The position numbers and the translations under genes are program-made. This document shows positions 1-7,131 of a stretch of 12,106 bases of DNA, piece by piece. The first letter of the stretch is position 1, and each line of letters opens with the position of its first letter. This DNA is from an uncultured Lachnospiraceae bacterium. Its GTDB lineage: Bacteria > Bacillota > Clostridia > Lachnospirales > Lachnospiraceae. The stretch spans positions 1-12,106 of the forward strand of contig CAKRPI010000065.1 of the NCBI GenBank assembly GCA_934376945.1. The letters are read 5' to 3'. Under the pieces are notes generated by a model, which was not told the origin of the DNA, searched no databases, and saw only the letters and a list, made by a program, of their open reading frames with translations.

Positions 1-76
1 CGTACAGGGTCACTTTCCTTTGTAATGTTTTAGGCAAACTCATTATACATCAGAAAGCCCTGTACGATATTTTTTT
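1..76 (+). terminator. Probable intrinsic terminator of an upstream gene (long hairpin plus T7)
   Basis: CGTACAGGG (1-9) pairs perfectly with CCCTGTACG (58-66), and seven T residues follow at 70-76. Inside the outer stem, CTTTC (13-17) can pair with GAAAG (53-57), and TAATG (23-27) with CATTA (41-45), so the long intervening segment folds into a jointed hairpin. The T tract on the + strand suggests that it ends a transcript entering from the left. The stem starts at base 1, so it may be longer than seen, and an attenuator-like element is also possible. Confidence 0.55.
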
Positions 77-168
77 GTGAAAAAACTTGTAAAGTGGTGA
101 AAATAAAGAAAATAGCAAAGAAATTTGTATGCGATCAAGAAGGGGCAGCGCTTTACAGCATTGGACAG

Positions 169-197
169 TTTACATAAACAAATACACATAGTATAAT
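169..197 (+). promoter_or_regulatory. Sigma-A promoter for recD2
   Basis: TTTACA (169-174) and TATAAT (192-197) are separated by 17 bp, five of six and six of six consensus matches. Transcription should start near 204, leaving a leader of about 32 nt before the recD2 ATG. The ribosome binding site AAAGGAG (223-229) is 6 nt from the start codon. Confidence 0.85.
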
Positions 198-235
198 GTT
201 CATACGGAAAAAAGAAATCAGGAAAGGAGACGAAC

Positions 236-2902
236 ATGGAACATTTGCGGTGTGTAGTTGAGAGAATCACATATCAGAATGCAGAAAACGGCTACACGGT
301 TTTGAAATGTGCAGTGAAGAATTCCAGTGATCTTGTCACGGTAGTTGGTGCGATGCCGGATTCCCATGTTGGCTCTGTGCTGTCTTTGGAAGGTATGTGG
401 AAAATGGATGCCAAATATGGGCGGCAATTCTCTGTGGAGAAGTTTGAAGAGACACTTCCTGCTACGGTATATGGAATTGAAAAATATCTGGGTTCCGGTC
501 TGGTAAAAGGAGTCGGACCAAAGTTTGCGAAAAGAATCGTAGAAAAGTTCGGGAAGAATACACTGGATGTTATCGAGGACACACCGGATGAACTGTTAAA
601 AGTATCAGGAATAGGAAAAGTGCGTGTAGACCGGATCAAAACAAGCTGGCAGGAGCAGAAAGAAATCAAAAATATTATGCTTTTTCTGCAGAGTCATGAG
701 GTCAGTACCTCGCATGCGACAAAGATTTTTAAGACATATGGCAGTGAAAGTATTGCAATCGTAAAGGAGAATCCGTACCGCCTTGCAGATGATATCTGGG
801 GAATTGGATTTAAAACAGCGGATTCCATTGCACAGAAGATGGGGATTGATAAAGGGAAATTTGTACGTCTGCGCAGTGGTATTTTTTATACATTGAACAA
901 GCTGGCAGAATCCGGACATTGTTATGCAACAAGAGAGCAGCTGCTTGGGAAAGCCAGAGAACTATTGGAGGTGGAAGAAGCAGAGCTGGAGATCACACTG
1001 GATGAGATGATCCGCACGAATGATGTAATCCGGGATGCGACTGATAAGCAAGAGGCAATCTACCTTCCGCCTTATTATTTTTCAGAAAGTGGCTGTGCAA
1101 AACGGTTGATCCGGCTGATGTTCTGTGGAAAGAAAAAATCAGAGGACACAGAAGAAATATTAAAGAAAGTAGCTGCATCGTCAGAAATCACCTATGATGA
1201 GATTCAATGGCAGGCGGTAAAGACAGCCGTTTCCTCTAAGGTCATGGTGCTGACCGGAGGACCTGGAACCGGAAAAACGACAACGACGCTTGGAATCATT
1301 TCAGCATATAAGCAGGCTGGATGTCAGATTGTTCTTGCGGCACCGACCGGAAGGGCTGCAAAAAGATTGTCTGAAGCTACCGGTATGGAGGCAAAGACGA
1401 TTCACCGGTTATTGGAATATAAACCGCCGGAAGGTTATCAGAAGAATGAAGAACATCCGTTGGAAGGCGATGTGCTGATTCTGGATGAATGTTCTATGAT
1501 TGATATCATGCTGATGTATAACCTTTTAAAAGCATTACCGGAGCATATGTCTCTGATCCTTGTGGGGGATATTGATCAGCTTCCAAGTGTTGGAGCAGGA
1601 AACGTTCTCAGGGACATCATTGATTCCAGTTGTGTTCCTGTAGTGCGTCTGACCAGAATTTTTCGCCAGGCACAGGGAAGCAGGATTATTATGAATGCAC
1701 ACCGGATTAATAAAGGGGAAGGCATTGATATGAGAGGTGGAAAAGATGCTGACTTTTTCTTTGCTGCGCAAGAGAGCAATCAGGAAGTAGTGGATACCAT
1801 CGTCCGGTATTGTAAGACGAATCTGCCAAGATATTATCATGTGGATCCATTGCAGGATATTCAGGTACTGACTCCGATGCAGAGAGGTGAATGTGGAGCA
1901 GTGAATCTGAATCAGGTACTGCAGGAAGCCATGAATCCGTCAAAGATCTTTTTGCGACGAGGCGGAACACAGTATCGGCTGAAGGATAAGGTGATGCAGA
2001 TTCGGAATGATTACGACAAGGAAGTATTCAATGGAGATATTGGAACCGTCACAAAAGTAGATGTGGAGGAGCGGGAATTGACGGTTTTGTTCGATGAACG
2101 GGAAGTGGTCTACGATGTGACGGAACTGGATGAGCTGACACTTGCTTATGCAGTGACAATTCACAAATCACAGGGAAGCGAATACCCAATCGTTGTCATG
2201 CCATTTACTATGAGCCATTTTGTCATGCTGCAGAGAAATCTGCTTTATACAGGTGTGACAAGAGCAAAAAAAATTCTGGTACTTGTCGGAGAAAAGAAAG
2301 CAGTATATTATGCGATAAAAAATGAGACAACAACTGGTAGAAATACCTGTCTGTCAAGACGTTTGCAGCCAGACAGCAAAGAAGCGCAGGAAGTAAAGGC
2401 ACAGCTTTTGAAAGAGGCGGTGGGTGAGACGGAAAATAAGATAGAAGCCCTACCACTGAAGAAAGAAAAAAGGATTGTCTACAAGGGCAGCATACAGCCT
2501 TCTATGGTATGTGAGTCACCGGCAGTCTATGAGGGAGATTTATGGAAACGCTTATCACAGTCAAAGTTCAGAAGCAGCTTTTCCCTGAAAGCAAATGACC
2601 GGAGTTATGTATCAGAAAAGGGAATGAATAAAGTACGGGAGCATGCGGTTGATTTTATCAAAAAACGCCTTGCACCTGCAGAGATACCAAATGATGGCAA
2701 GCAGACACCGATGAGAGGACATCCTGTTTTCGTGGCGCAGCATGCCACGGCGACCTGCTGCAGGGGGTGTCTGGAAAAATGGCATCATATTCCGAAAGGT
2801 CGGGAATTGACAGAAACGGAACAAGAAGATGTTGTCAATGTAATCATGGAATGGATCAGTCGGGAAATGAAACAGGTTTATAAAAAGCAAAGAAAAGAGT
2901 GA
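236..2902 (+). CDS. recD2: RecD2-type ATP-dependent 5'-3' DNA helicase with a fused C-terminal DUF4186 domain
   Basis: An SF1B DNA helicase of the RecD2 family, which in Firmicutes acts without RecBC in DNA repair and replication-fork maintenance. The 888-residue product has an OB-like N-terminus (about 1-75), helix-hairpin-helix segments (about 80-135), Walker A GGPGTGKTTT (341-350), Walker B VLILDE (413-418), GDIDQLPSVGAG (444-455), TIHKSQGSEY (641-650) and the motif VI segment YTGVTRAKK (671-679). The helicase core ends near residue 710, the usual RecD2 extent. After a linker, residues about 766-880 match DUF4186 as I remember it, with NDGKQTPMRGHP and ATATCCRGCLEKWH (Cys841, Cys842, Cys845, His850). 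The frame is continuous and has no good internal restart. The start is supported by AAAGGAG 6 nt upstream and by the typical RecD2 N-terminus. It is the first gene from the promoter at 169-197. The helicase call is very safe; the fused domain's function is unknown. Confidence 0.97.
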   Translation: MEHLRCVVERITYQNAENGYTVLKCAVKNSSDLVTVVGAMPDSHVGSVLSLEGMWKMDAKYGRQFSVEKFEETLPATVYGIEKYLGSGLVKGVGPKFAKRIVEKFGKNTLDVIEDTPDELLKVSGIGKVRVDRIKTSWQEQKEIKNIMLFLQSHEVSTSHATKIFKTYGSESIAIVKENPYRLADDIWGIGFKTADSIAQKMGIDKGKFVRLRSGIFYTLNKLAESGHCYATREQLLGKARELLEVEEAELEITLDEMIRTNDVIRDATDKQEAIYLPPYYFSESGCAKRLIRLMFCGKKKSEDTEEILKKVAASSEITYDEIQWQAVKTAVSSKVMVLTGGPGTGKTTTTLGIISAYKQAGCQIVLAAPTGRAAKRLSEATGMEAKTIHRLLEYKPPEGYQKNEEHPLEGDVLILDECSMIDIMLMYNLLKALPEHMSLILVGDIDQLPSVGAGNVLRDIIDSSCVPVVRLTRIFRQAQGSRIIMNAHRINKGEGIDMRGGKDADFFFAAQESNQEVVDTIVRYCKTNLPRYYHVDPLQDIQVLTPMQRGECGAVNLNQVLQEAMNPSKIFLRRGGTQYRLKDKVMQIRNDYDKEVFNGDIGTVTKVDVEERELTVLFDEREVVYDVTELDELTLAYAVTIHKSQGSEYPIVVMPFTMSHFVMLQRNLLYTGVTRAKKILVLVGEKKAVYYAIKNETTTGRNTCLSRRLQPDSKEAQEVKAQLLKEAVGETENKIEALPLKKEKRIVYKGSIQPSMVCESPAVYEGDLWKRLSQSKFRSSFSLKANDRSYVSEKGMNKVREHAVDFIKKRLAPAEIPNDGKQTPMRGHPVFVAQHATATCCRGCLEKWHHIPKGRELTETEQEDVVNVIMEWISREMKQVYKKQRKE
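2531..2875 (+). other. DUF4186 domain region fused to RecD2
   Basis: This is the part of recD2 that encodes residues about 766-880. It is absent from ordinary RecD2 proteins and resembles DUF4186, usually a stand-alone protein of roughly 110-130 residues. The most striking stretch combines His829, His836, Cys841, Cys842, Cys845, His850 and His851, which could form a metal site (inference). The out-of-frame ATG at 2546 and the in-frame ATG at Met757 have no convincing context for independent translation, so the domain is probably made only as a fusion. The assignment is from memory of the family's sequence, not a profile search. Confidence 0.8.
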
Positions 2903-2910
2903 GGAGAACT

Positions 2911-3144
2911 ATGTTGAAAAGTTATTTGATCAAAGATACTACAGAGGCTGAACGCAGGCAGATTGTTGAGGAGTCGCTGGGATATACAGATGGTCTGTGC
3001 GACAGCTGCCAGAGCGGAATCATTGATATGTATGATGATTATATCTATGGTAAGAAAGAGCTAAAAGAGATAACAATGTCTTTTCATGCTCATTATGTTT
3101 CCGGTAAAGAAGCACCGGAAAAAACAGGGTGTGGATATAAATAA
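2911..3144 (+). CDS. Small conserved-looking cysteine-containing protein, function unknown
   Basis: A 77-residue protein that I cannot assign to a characterised family. It has an acidic helical first part with DTTEAERRQIVEES, a CDSC pair (Cys30, Cys33), then an acidic tyrosine-rich helix (IDMYDDYIYGKKE), His59 and His61, and a C-terminal GCGY (Cys74). The three Cys and nearby His suggest a metal-binding or redox fold, but no function follows. I choose ATG 2911 because GAGGAG (2901-2906) lies 4 nt upstream; a GTG at 2899, overlapping the recD2 stop, would lack that site. It follows recD2 by 8 bp, so both are probably co-transcribed. I recall short homologues in Lachnospiraceae carrying odd names such as a purine biosynthesis protein; nothing here supports such a role. 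No signal peptide or membrane segment is visible. Confidence 0.8.
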   Translation: MLKSYLIKDTTEAERRQIVEESLGYTDGLCDSCQSGIIDMYDDYIYGKKELKEITMSFHAHYVSGKEAPEKTGCGYK

Positions 3145-3177
3145 CAGCAAACGAGAGTGAGTCTGTCCATAAACAAA

Positions 3178-3206
3178 TTGCAACAGTCAATAAAATATGT
3201 TACAAT
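3178..3206 (+). promoter_or_regulatory. Sigma-A promoter for the phosphoesterase-scpA-scpB unit
   Basis: TTGCAA (3178-3183) and TACAAT (3201-3206) are spaced by 17 bp, giving a start near 3213. The ribosome binding site AGGAAAGGA (3229-3237) precedes the ATG at 3247. No terminator is visible between 3145 and 3177, so some read-through from the recD2 unit is likely. Confidence 0.8.
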
Positions 3207-3246
3207 ATAAAAATGGCTATATCGTAACAGGAAAGGACAGAACCAT

Positions 3247-4044
3247 ATGTCAGGATTTAAAGTGACGCGGTATAAGCTGCGGACAGGTGGGAAGACGAGA
3301 GAAACCGACCGACCGTTTTCCGTGGCTTTTCTGAGCGATCTTCATAATATGAGCTATGGCGAGAACAACAGTGCGCTGCTTTCGGAAATCCGCAATCAGA
3401 ATCCGGCGGCAGTATTTTCAGCAGGGGATATGCTGGTTGGAAGCAGTGAACCACAGATGGATGCGGCAATGTCCCTGATGGATGAGCTGACCAAAAAGTA
3501 TCCGGTCTACTGCGTGAACGGAAATCATGAGCAGCGTCTGAAAGCGTATCCGGAGCGTTATGGGGAGCAGTATCAGAAGTATTCAGACGCGATTAAGAGC
3601 TTTGGAGTACATCTTTTGGAAAATGCCTGTGAGCGGCTGGAAATTAATCGTATGCCGATTACCATCTGGGGATATGAACTTCCGATTGAGTATTACAAAA
3701 GAGGCCGGAAAGCGGAGCTGCTGGAAATGCAGATTACGGAAACACTCGGTTCTCCGGATGAAAAATCTTTTAATATTCTGCTGGCACACAATCCGGTTTA
3801 TTTTTCAACGTATGCCGCGTGGGGGGCTGATCTTACGTTGTCCGGTCATTTGCACGGCGGAATTATCCGTCTTCCGTTTGCAGGAGGACTGATCAGCCCA
3901 CAGATCCGGCTGTTTCCGAAATATACGCATGGAATGTATACAGAGAACGGGAAAAAGCTGATTACAAGCGCAGGACTTGGAAGTCACACGGTGAATCTGC
4001 GGATCAACAATCCGCCGGAGCTGGTTGTGATTGATTTTATGTAA
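3247..4044 (+). CDS. Calcineurin-like metallophosphoesterase, cytoplasmic
   Basis: A 265-residue hydrolase of the calcineurin-like metallophosphoesterase superfamily. The metal-binding blocks are complete and in order: SDLH (Asp31, His33), GD (Asp61), NGNHE (Asn93, His94), LLAHNP (His181) and SGHLHGG (His201, His203). It resembles the YkuE/YaeI branch in its GHLHGG-IRLP segment and its C-terminal TSAGLGSH-NNPPELVVI part. Unlike several relatives, it has neither a signal peptide nor a membrane helix at the N-terminus, so it should be cytoplasmic or only peripherally attached. The substrate cannot be told from the sequence; phosphodiesters or nucleotide-linked lipids are acted on by relatives. 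It is the first gene after the promoter at 3178-3206 and lies 12 bp before scpA, so it is co-transcribed with scpAB. A link to chromosome segregation is not established. Confidence 0.93.
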   Translation: MSGFKVTRYKLRTGGKTRETDRPFSVAFLSDLHNMSYGENNSALLSEIRNQNPAAVFSAGDMLVGSSEPQMDAAMSLMDELTKKYPVYCVNGNHEQRLKAYPERYGEQYQKYSDAIKSFGVHLLENACERLEINRMPITIWGYELPIEYYKRGRKAELLEMQITETLGSPDEKSFNILLAHNPVYFSTYAAWGADLTLSGHLHGGIIRLPFAGGLISPQIRLFPKYTHGMYTENGKKLITSAGLGSHTVNLRINNPPELVVIDFM

Positions 4045-4056
4045 ACGGGAGTTGTC

Positions 4057-4851
4057 ATGGGAATACCGGTAAAGCTGGAAGCATTTGAAGGGCCGCTGGA
4101 TCTGCTGCTTCATCTGATTGAAAAAAACAAGATTAATATTTATGATATTCCGATTGTTGAGATTACAGATCAGTATATGGAATATATCCATCAGATGAAG
4201 GCGGAGAATCTAGATGTGATGAGCGAGTTTCTTGTGATGGCGGCAACACTTCTTGATATCAAATCAAGAATGCTGCTTCCACCGGAGGTGACGGAAGAGG
4301 GAGAGGAGCTTGATCCAAGAGAGGAGCTGGTGGAGAAGCTTCTGGAGTATAAAATGTACAAGTATATGTCATTTGAACTCAGAGACCGTCAGGAAGAGGC
4401 TGAATTCAATTACTACAAGATGCCGACAATTCCAGATGAGGTAAAAGCATATCGTGAACCGGTAAATATTGATGATCTTTTAGGCGATATGACGCTGTCG
4501 AGACTGCACGCGATTTTTCAGGACATTATGAAGCGGCAGGAAAATCGAATAGATCCGATCCGCAGCAAGTTTGGAAACCTCAAAAAAGAGGAAATAGACC
4601 TGAGTGGGACCATGCAGGAGGTAGAACGGTATATTTCAGAGAAAAAAATATGCATGTTTCGCGAAATTCTGATGCGCAGGCGTGGGAAGCTTTACAGGAT
4701 CGTGACGTTTCTGACCCTTTTGCAGCTGATGAAAGAAGGAAAAGTTGAAGTGGAACAAAAAGAAACGTTTGCAGATATCCGGATTGCCTGGACCGGAAAA
4801 AAAGAGGAAGGAAACCACCTGGATGTGGCAGCGGGTGATTTTGCTGAATAA
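4057..4851 (+). CDS. scpA: Segregation and condensation protein A (kleisin subunit of SMC-ScpAB)
   Basis: ScpA is the kleisin that bridges the SMC ATPase heads and, with ScpB, forms the bacterial condensin needed for chromosome compaction and segregation. The 264-residue product has the hallmark N-terminus VKLEAFEGPLDLLLHLIEK (5-23), then NINIYDIPI-like residues and MAATLLDIKSRMLLP (61-75), which form the SMC neck-binding helical region. A charged middle part follows (80-165), then a C-terminal winged helix (about 200-250) with RIVTFLTLLQLMKEGKVEVEQ. Length is normal for the family. The ATG at 4057 gives exactly the expected N-terminus, although the upstream GGGAGTT is only a modest ribosome binding site. 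It is 12 bp from the phosphoesterase and 29 bp from scpB, within one operon. Confidence 0.97.
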   Translation: MGIPVKLEAFEGPLDLLLHLIEKNKINIYDIPIVEITDQYMEYIHQMKAENLDVMSEFLVMAATLLDIKSRMLLPPEVTEEGEELDPREELVEKLLEYKMYKYMSFELRDRQEEAEFNYYKMPTIPDEVKAYREPVNIDDLLGDMTLSRLHAIFQDIMKRQENRIDPIRSKFGNLKKEEIDLSGTMQEVERYISEKKICMFREILMRRRGKLYRIVTFLTLLQLMKEGKVEVEQKETFADIRIAWTGKKEEGNHLDVAAGDFAE

Positions 4852-4880
4852 AAACGAAGAATCAGAACAGGAGAGCAGCA

Positions 4881-5456
4881 GTGGAGATAAAAGAGGCAGA
4901 AGCCGCTATAGAGGCGATTTTGTTTGCAATGGGAGATTCTGTAGATCTGGAAAAGATTGCAAAGGCAATAGAGGTGGATGCGGCAACAACCAGAAAAATT
5001 ATATACGGGATGATGGAGCATTATCGTGCCCGGAACCGAGGCATTCAGATCGTGGAGCTGGACGGCGCATTTCAGATGTGTACGAAAAGCAGCCTGTACG
5101 AGTATCTGATCCGCGTTGCAAAGCAGCCCAAAAAAATTACTCTGTCAGATACTGTAATGGAAACGCTTTCAATTATCGCGTATAAGCAGCCTATTACAAA
5201 GCTGGAAATTGAAAAGATCCGTGGTGTTAAGTGTGATCATGCAGTAAATAAGCTGGTGGAATATGAGCTTGTAAAGGAACTTGGAAGACTGGATGCACCG
5301 GGACGACCGCTGCTGTTTGGGACAACGGAAGAATTTTTGCGTCATTTTGGCCTTCAGTCTCTGGAGGATATGCCGGTGATCAATCCCGTACAGCTGGAGG
5401 ATTTCAAGGCAGAAGCAGAGGAAGAGATTCATATGAAAATGGATGTCGATGTGTGA
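4881..5456 (+). CDS. scpB: Segregation and condensation protein B
   Basis: ScpB dimers bind the middle of ScpA and complete the SMC-ScpAB condensin. The 191-residue product holds two winged-helix domains: residues about 1-85 (EAAIEAILFAMGDSVDLEKIA) and about 90-165, with the family signatures ETLSIIAYKQPITKLEIEKI (94-113) and GRPLLFGTTEEFLRHFGL (141-158). The tail is acidic and ends in MKMDVDV. Translation starts at a GTG (4881), chosen because AGGAG (4869-4873) sits 7 nt upstream and because ScpB proteins begin just before this conserved helix. It follows scpA closely. In Bacillus subtilis scpAB is likewise followed within a few genes by a dac gene, as here, but a repeat element now lies between. 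Confidence 0.97.
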   Translation: MEIKEAEAAIEAILFAMGDSVDLEKIAKAIEVDAATTRKIIYGMMEHYRARNRGIQIVELDGAFQMCTKSSLYEYLIRVAKQPKKITLSDTVMETLSIIAYKQPITKLEIEKIRGVKCDHAVNKLVEYELVKELGRLDAPGRPLLFGTTEEFLRHFGLQSLEDMPVINPVQLEDFKAEAEEEIHMKMDVDV

Positions 5457-5523
5457 CAGAAAGGTTCTGATAGTTTCATGGAAAGCATATAAAAGAAAAA
5501 AATAATTGTTTTCCGGGACGGTT

Positions 5524-5687
5524 TAGAGCGCGTCTGAAAAATCATTTCCGCAATCTGCAAGCCCCACTTTGCGGTATATTTTGTCCTCATTCGGTTGATG
5601 TAGCCCGCTACGCCGCCCTCATTCGGATAAAATTTTCTACAAACTGGGACTCGCAGCTCACGAAAAGCCTTTTTCAGACACGCTCTA
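5524..5687. mobile_element. 164-bp MITE-like element with 18-bp terminal inverted repeats
   Basis: TAGAGCGCGTCTGAAAAA (5524-5541) and the reverse complement of TTTTTCAGACACGCTCTA (5670-5687) differ at one base. The ends are flanked by or include TA, which fits a TA target duplication with ends beginning GAGCG, as in IS630/Tc1-type elements (inference). Inside are two copies of CCTCATTCGG (5585-5594, 5617-5626) and a GTAGC-CC-GCTAC palindrome (5600-5611). The minus strand is free of stops over the whole element, 54 codons from 5686 to 5525, including RKFYPNEGGVAGYINRM, but has no start codon of its own. There is no transposase, so it would be non-autonomous. I recall near-identical sequence as a dispersed repeat in Lachnospiraceae. 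Confidence 0.8.
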
Positions 5688-5712
5688 GTCTGGAGGAGAA
5701 ATACTCCAGGCT
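5687..5712 (+). other. Short hairpin just after the repeat element
   Basis: AGTCTGGAG (5687-5695) pairs with CTCCAGGCT (5704-5712), nine base pairs with one G-U, around an 8-nt loop. Only three T residues follow, so it is a weak terminator candidate at best; it could also stabilise or attenuate the message running into the carboxypeptidase gene. No convincing promoter is visible between the element and that gene. Confidence 0.4.
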
Positions 5713-5748
5713 TTCGATACGGACGATGATTCGGAGGTATTAGAAGCT

Positions 5749-7011
5749 ATGCATACAGCGCAGAGACGGAATCAGGAGCAGAGACAGGAAAAAGTCATTG
5801 AAAGAAACGAATCTGCCGTATTCAAGAAAAACAGAATAAAACAATGCAGAAGAAAGCGTTGTTTCACGTTGCTTTTGCCGGTATTGCTTTTGTATGGCAA
5901 TCTGTTTTACGGAAAAGCAGCAGAAGAAGAATTAGAATTGTACGCCCGCAGTGCCGTGTTGATGGATGGCAGCAGCGGGCGTATTTTGTATGCAAAAGAA
6001 GCGGATACCCCGCTTCCGATGGCAAGTACGACAAAGATTATGACGTGTATTATAGCGCTTGAAAAGGAACAGGAAAATGCAATATGCAGTGTATCGGAGT
6101 ATGCGGCATCGCAGCCTCAGGTCAGGCTCGGTATGAAAAAAGGTCAGAAATTTTATCTGAAGGATCTGTTTTATTCGTTGATGCTGGAATCGCATAATGA
6201 TACGGCAGTCTGTATTGCGGAGCATATAGCGGGAAGTGTGGAAGCTTTTGCGGATGAGATGAATGCAAAGGCGCAGGAGATTGGCTGCAGTGATACGTAT
6301 TATATCAGCCCGAACGGCCTTGATGAAGAGGACGCAGAGGGAATCCACCATACAACAGCGGAAGATCTTGCCCTTGTTTTGCGTTACTGTATCACCGAGT
6401 CGCCAAAAGCGAGACAGTTTTTGGAAATTACAGAGACAATGCAGTATACATTTACAGATACAGAAGGAGTAAATCGTTACAGCTGCATCAACCACAATGC
6501 ATTTTTGCAGATGATGGACGGAGCTTTGACTGGAAAAACCGGATTTACTGCAAAGGCCGGATATTGCTATGCAGGCGCTGTGGAAAAGGAGGAGCATCTG
6601 CTGATTATTTCACTGCTGGCATGTGGCTGGCCGGGCCATCGGTCGTGGAAATGGGCGGATATGAGACGACTCGTAAATTATGGAATGGAACACTATGAGA
6701 TTCATACATTGGAGGGAATGATGCAGATGATTCCGGTGCCGGTGAAAAACGGACAGATCGCATATGTGGCCGTGGAAGAAGAGAAAAAAAGCTGTCGTAT
6801 ATTACTTGGAAACGAGGAGAAGGTTACGCGATGGGTTGAAGTACCGAAGATGCTGGCGGCACCCATAAAAAAAGGAGCGGTGATCGGAAGTGTGCAGTAT
6901 CAGATTGATGGATTTCCGGTTCTTGTCTGCCCGGTGCGTACAAGAGAAGGGGTGGAGGAGAAAAATTTTCGGTACGAGCTGGAAAAGGCAGTGGAAGACT
7001 TTCTTTTATGA
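5749..7011 (+). CDS. Secreted D-alanyl-D-alanine carboxypeptidase (low-molecular-weight PBP, DacF/DacB type)
   Basis: A penicillin-binding protein that removes the terminal D-Ala from peptidoglycan pentapeptides outside the membrane. All three catalytic motifs of the peptidase S11 family are present: SxxK as STTK (Ser93-Lys96, in MASTTKIMT), SxN as SHN (148-150) and KTG (263-265, in TGKTGFTAKAGYC). A PBP5-like C-terminal domain occupies about 318-400. A very basic N-terminal stretch (about 1-37) precedes a hydrophobic segment (FTLLLPVLLLYGNLFYG, 39-55) that looks like a signal peptide ending near KAAEEE. The C-terminus is short (YELEKAVEDFLL) and offers only a weak amphipathic anchor. ATG 5749 has GGAGGT (5733-5738) at a 10-nt spacing; later starts would spoil the signal peptide. 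It probably belonged to the scpAB operon before the repeat element came between. dacF versus dacB cannot be decided, so no symbol is given. Confidence 0.93.
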   Translation: MHTAQRRNQEQRQEKVIERNESAVFKKNRIKQCRRKRCFTLLLPVLLLYGNLFYGKAAEEELELYARSAVLMDGSSGRILYAKEADTPLPMASTTKIMTCIIALEKEQENAICSVSEYAASQPQVRLGMKKGQKFYLKDLFYSLMLESHNDTAVCIAEHIAGSVEAFADEMNAKAQEIGCSDTYYISPNGLDEEDAEGIHHTTAEDLALVLRYCITESPKARQFLEITETMQYTFTDTEGVNRYSCINHNAFLQMMDGALTGKTGFTAKAGYCYAGAVEKEEHLLIISLLACGWPGHRSWKWADMRRLVNYGMEHYEIHTLEGMMQMIPVPVKNGQIAYVAVEEEKKSCRILLGNEEKVTRWVEVPKMLAAPIKKGAVIGSVQYQIDGFPVLVCPVRTREGVEEKNFRYELEKAVEDFLL

Positions 7012-7052
7012 AATTTTGCCTTTGGCTCTGAAAAGTTACGAATTTCATAAAA
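7004..7052. repeat. Perfect 12-bp inverted repeat spanning the carboxypeptidase stop codon
   Basis: TTTTATGAAATT (7004-7015) and AATTTCATAAAA (7041-7052) are exact reverse complements around a 25-nt loop. The left arm contains the TGA stop (7009-7011). The stem is AT-rich and not followed by a T tract on the + strand, so it is not a classical terminator; a 3'-end mRNA structure or protein-binding site is possible. Confidence 0.5.
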
Positions 7053-7096
7053 ACATAAGAAGAAATAGAAACGAAAAAACAGCGAATGAATAACGC

Positions 7097-7125
7097 TTGT
7101 AAGGCAGAGACAGATATTTTATAAT
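7097..7125 (+). promoter_or_regulatory. Sigma-A promoter for the AraC-family regulator
   Basis: TTGTAA (7097-7102) and TATAAT (7120-7125) are spaced by 17 bp. Transcription should begin near 7132, giving a leader of about 80 nt before the ATG at 7214, long for this gene set. Confidence 0.8.
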
Positions 7126-7131
7126 ATACAA

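Noticed and set aside
5480..5514. 8-bp stem GGAAAGCA/TGTTTTCC after scpB as a terminator
   Set aside because: The stem is AT-rich with a 19-nt A-rich loop, and GGGACGG follows instead of a T tract.
5932..6597. Long minus-strand frame inside the carboxypeptidase gene
   Set aside because: The + strand frame carries all catalytic motifs of a known family; the antisense frame has no ribosome binding site and no recognisable domain.
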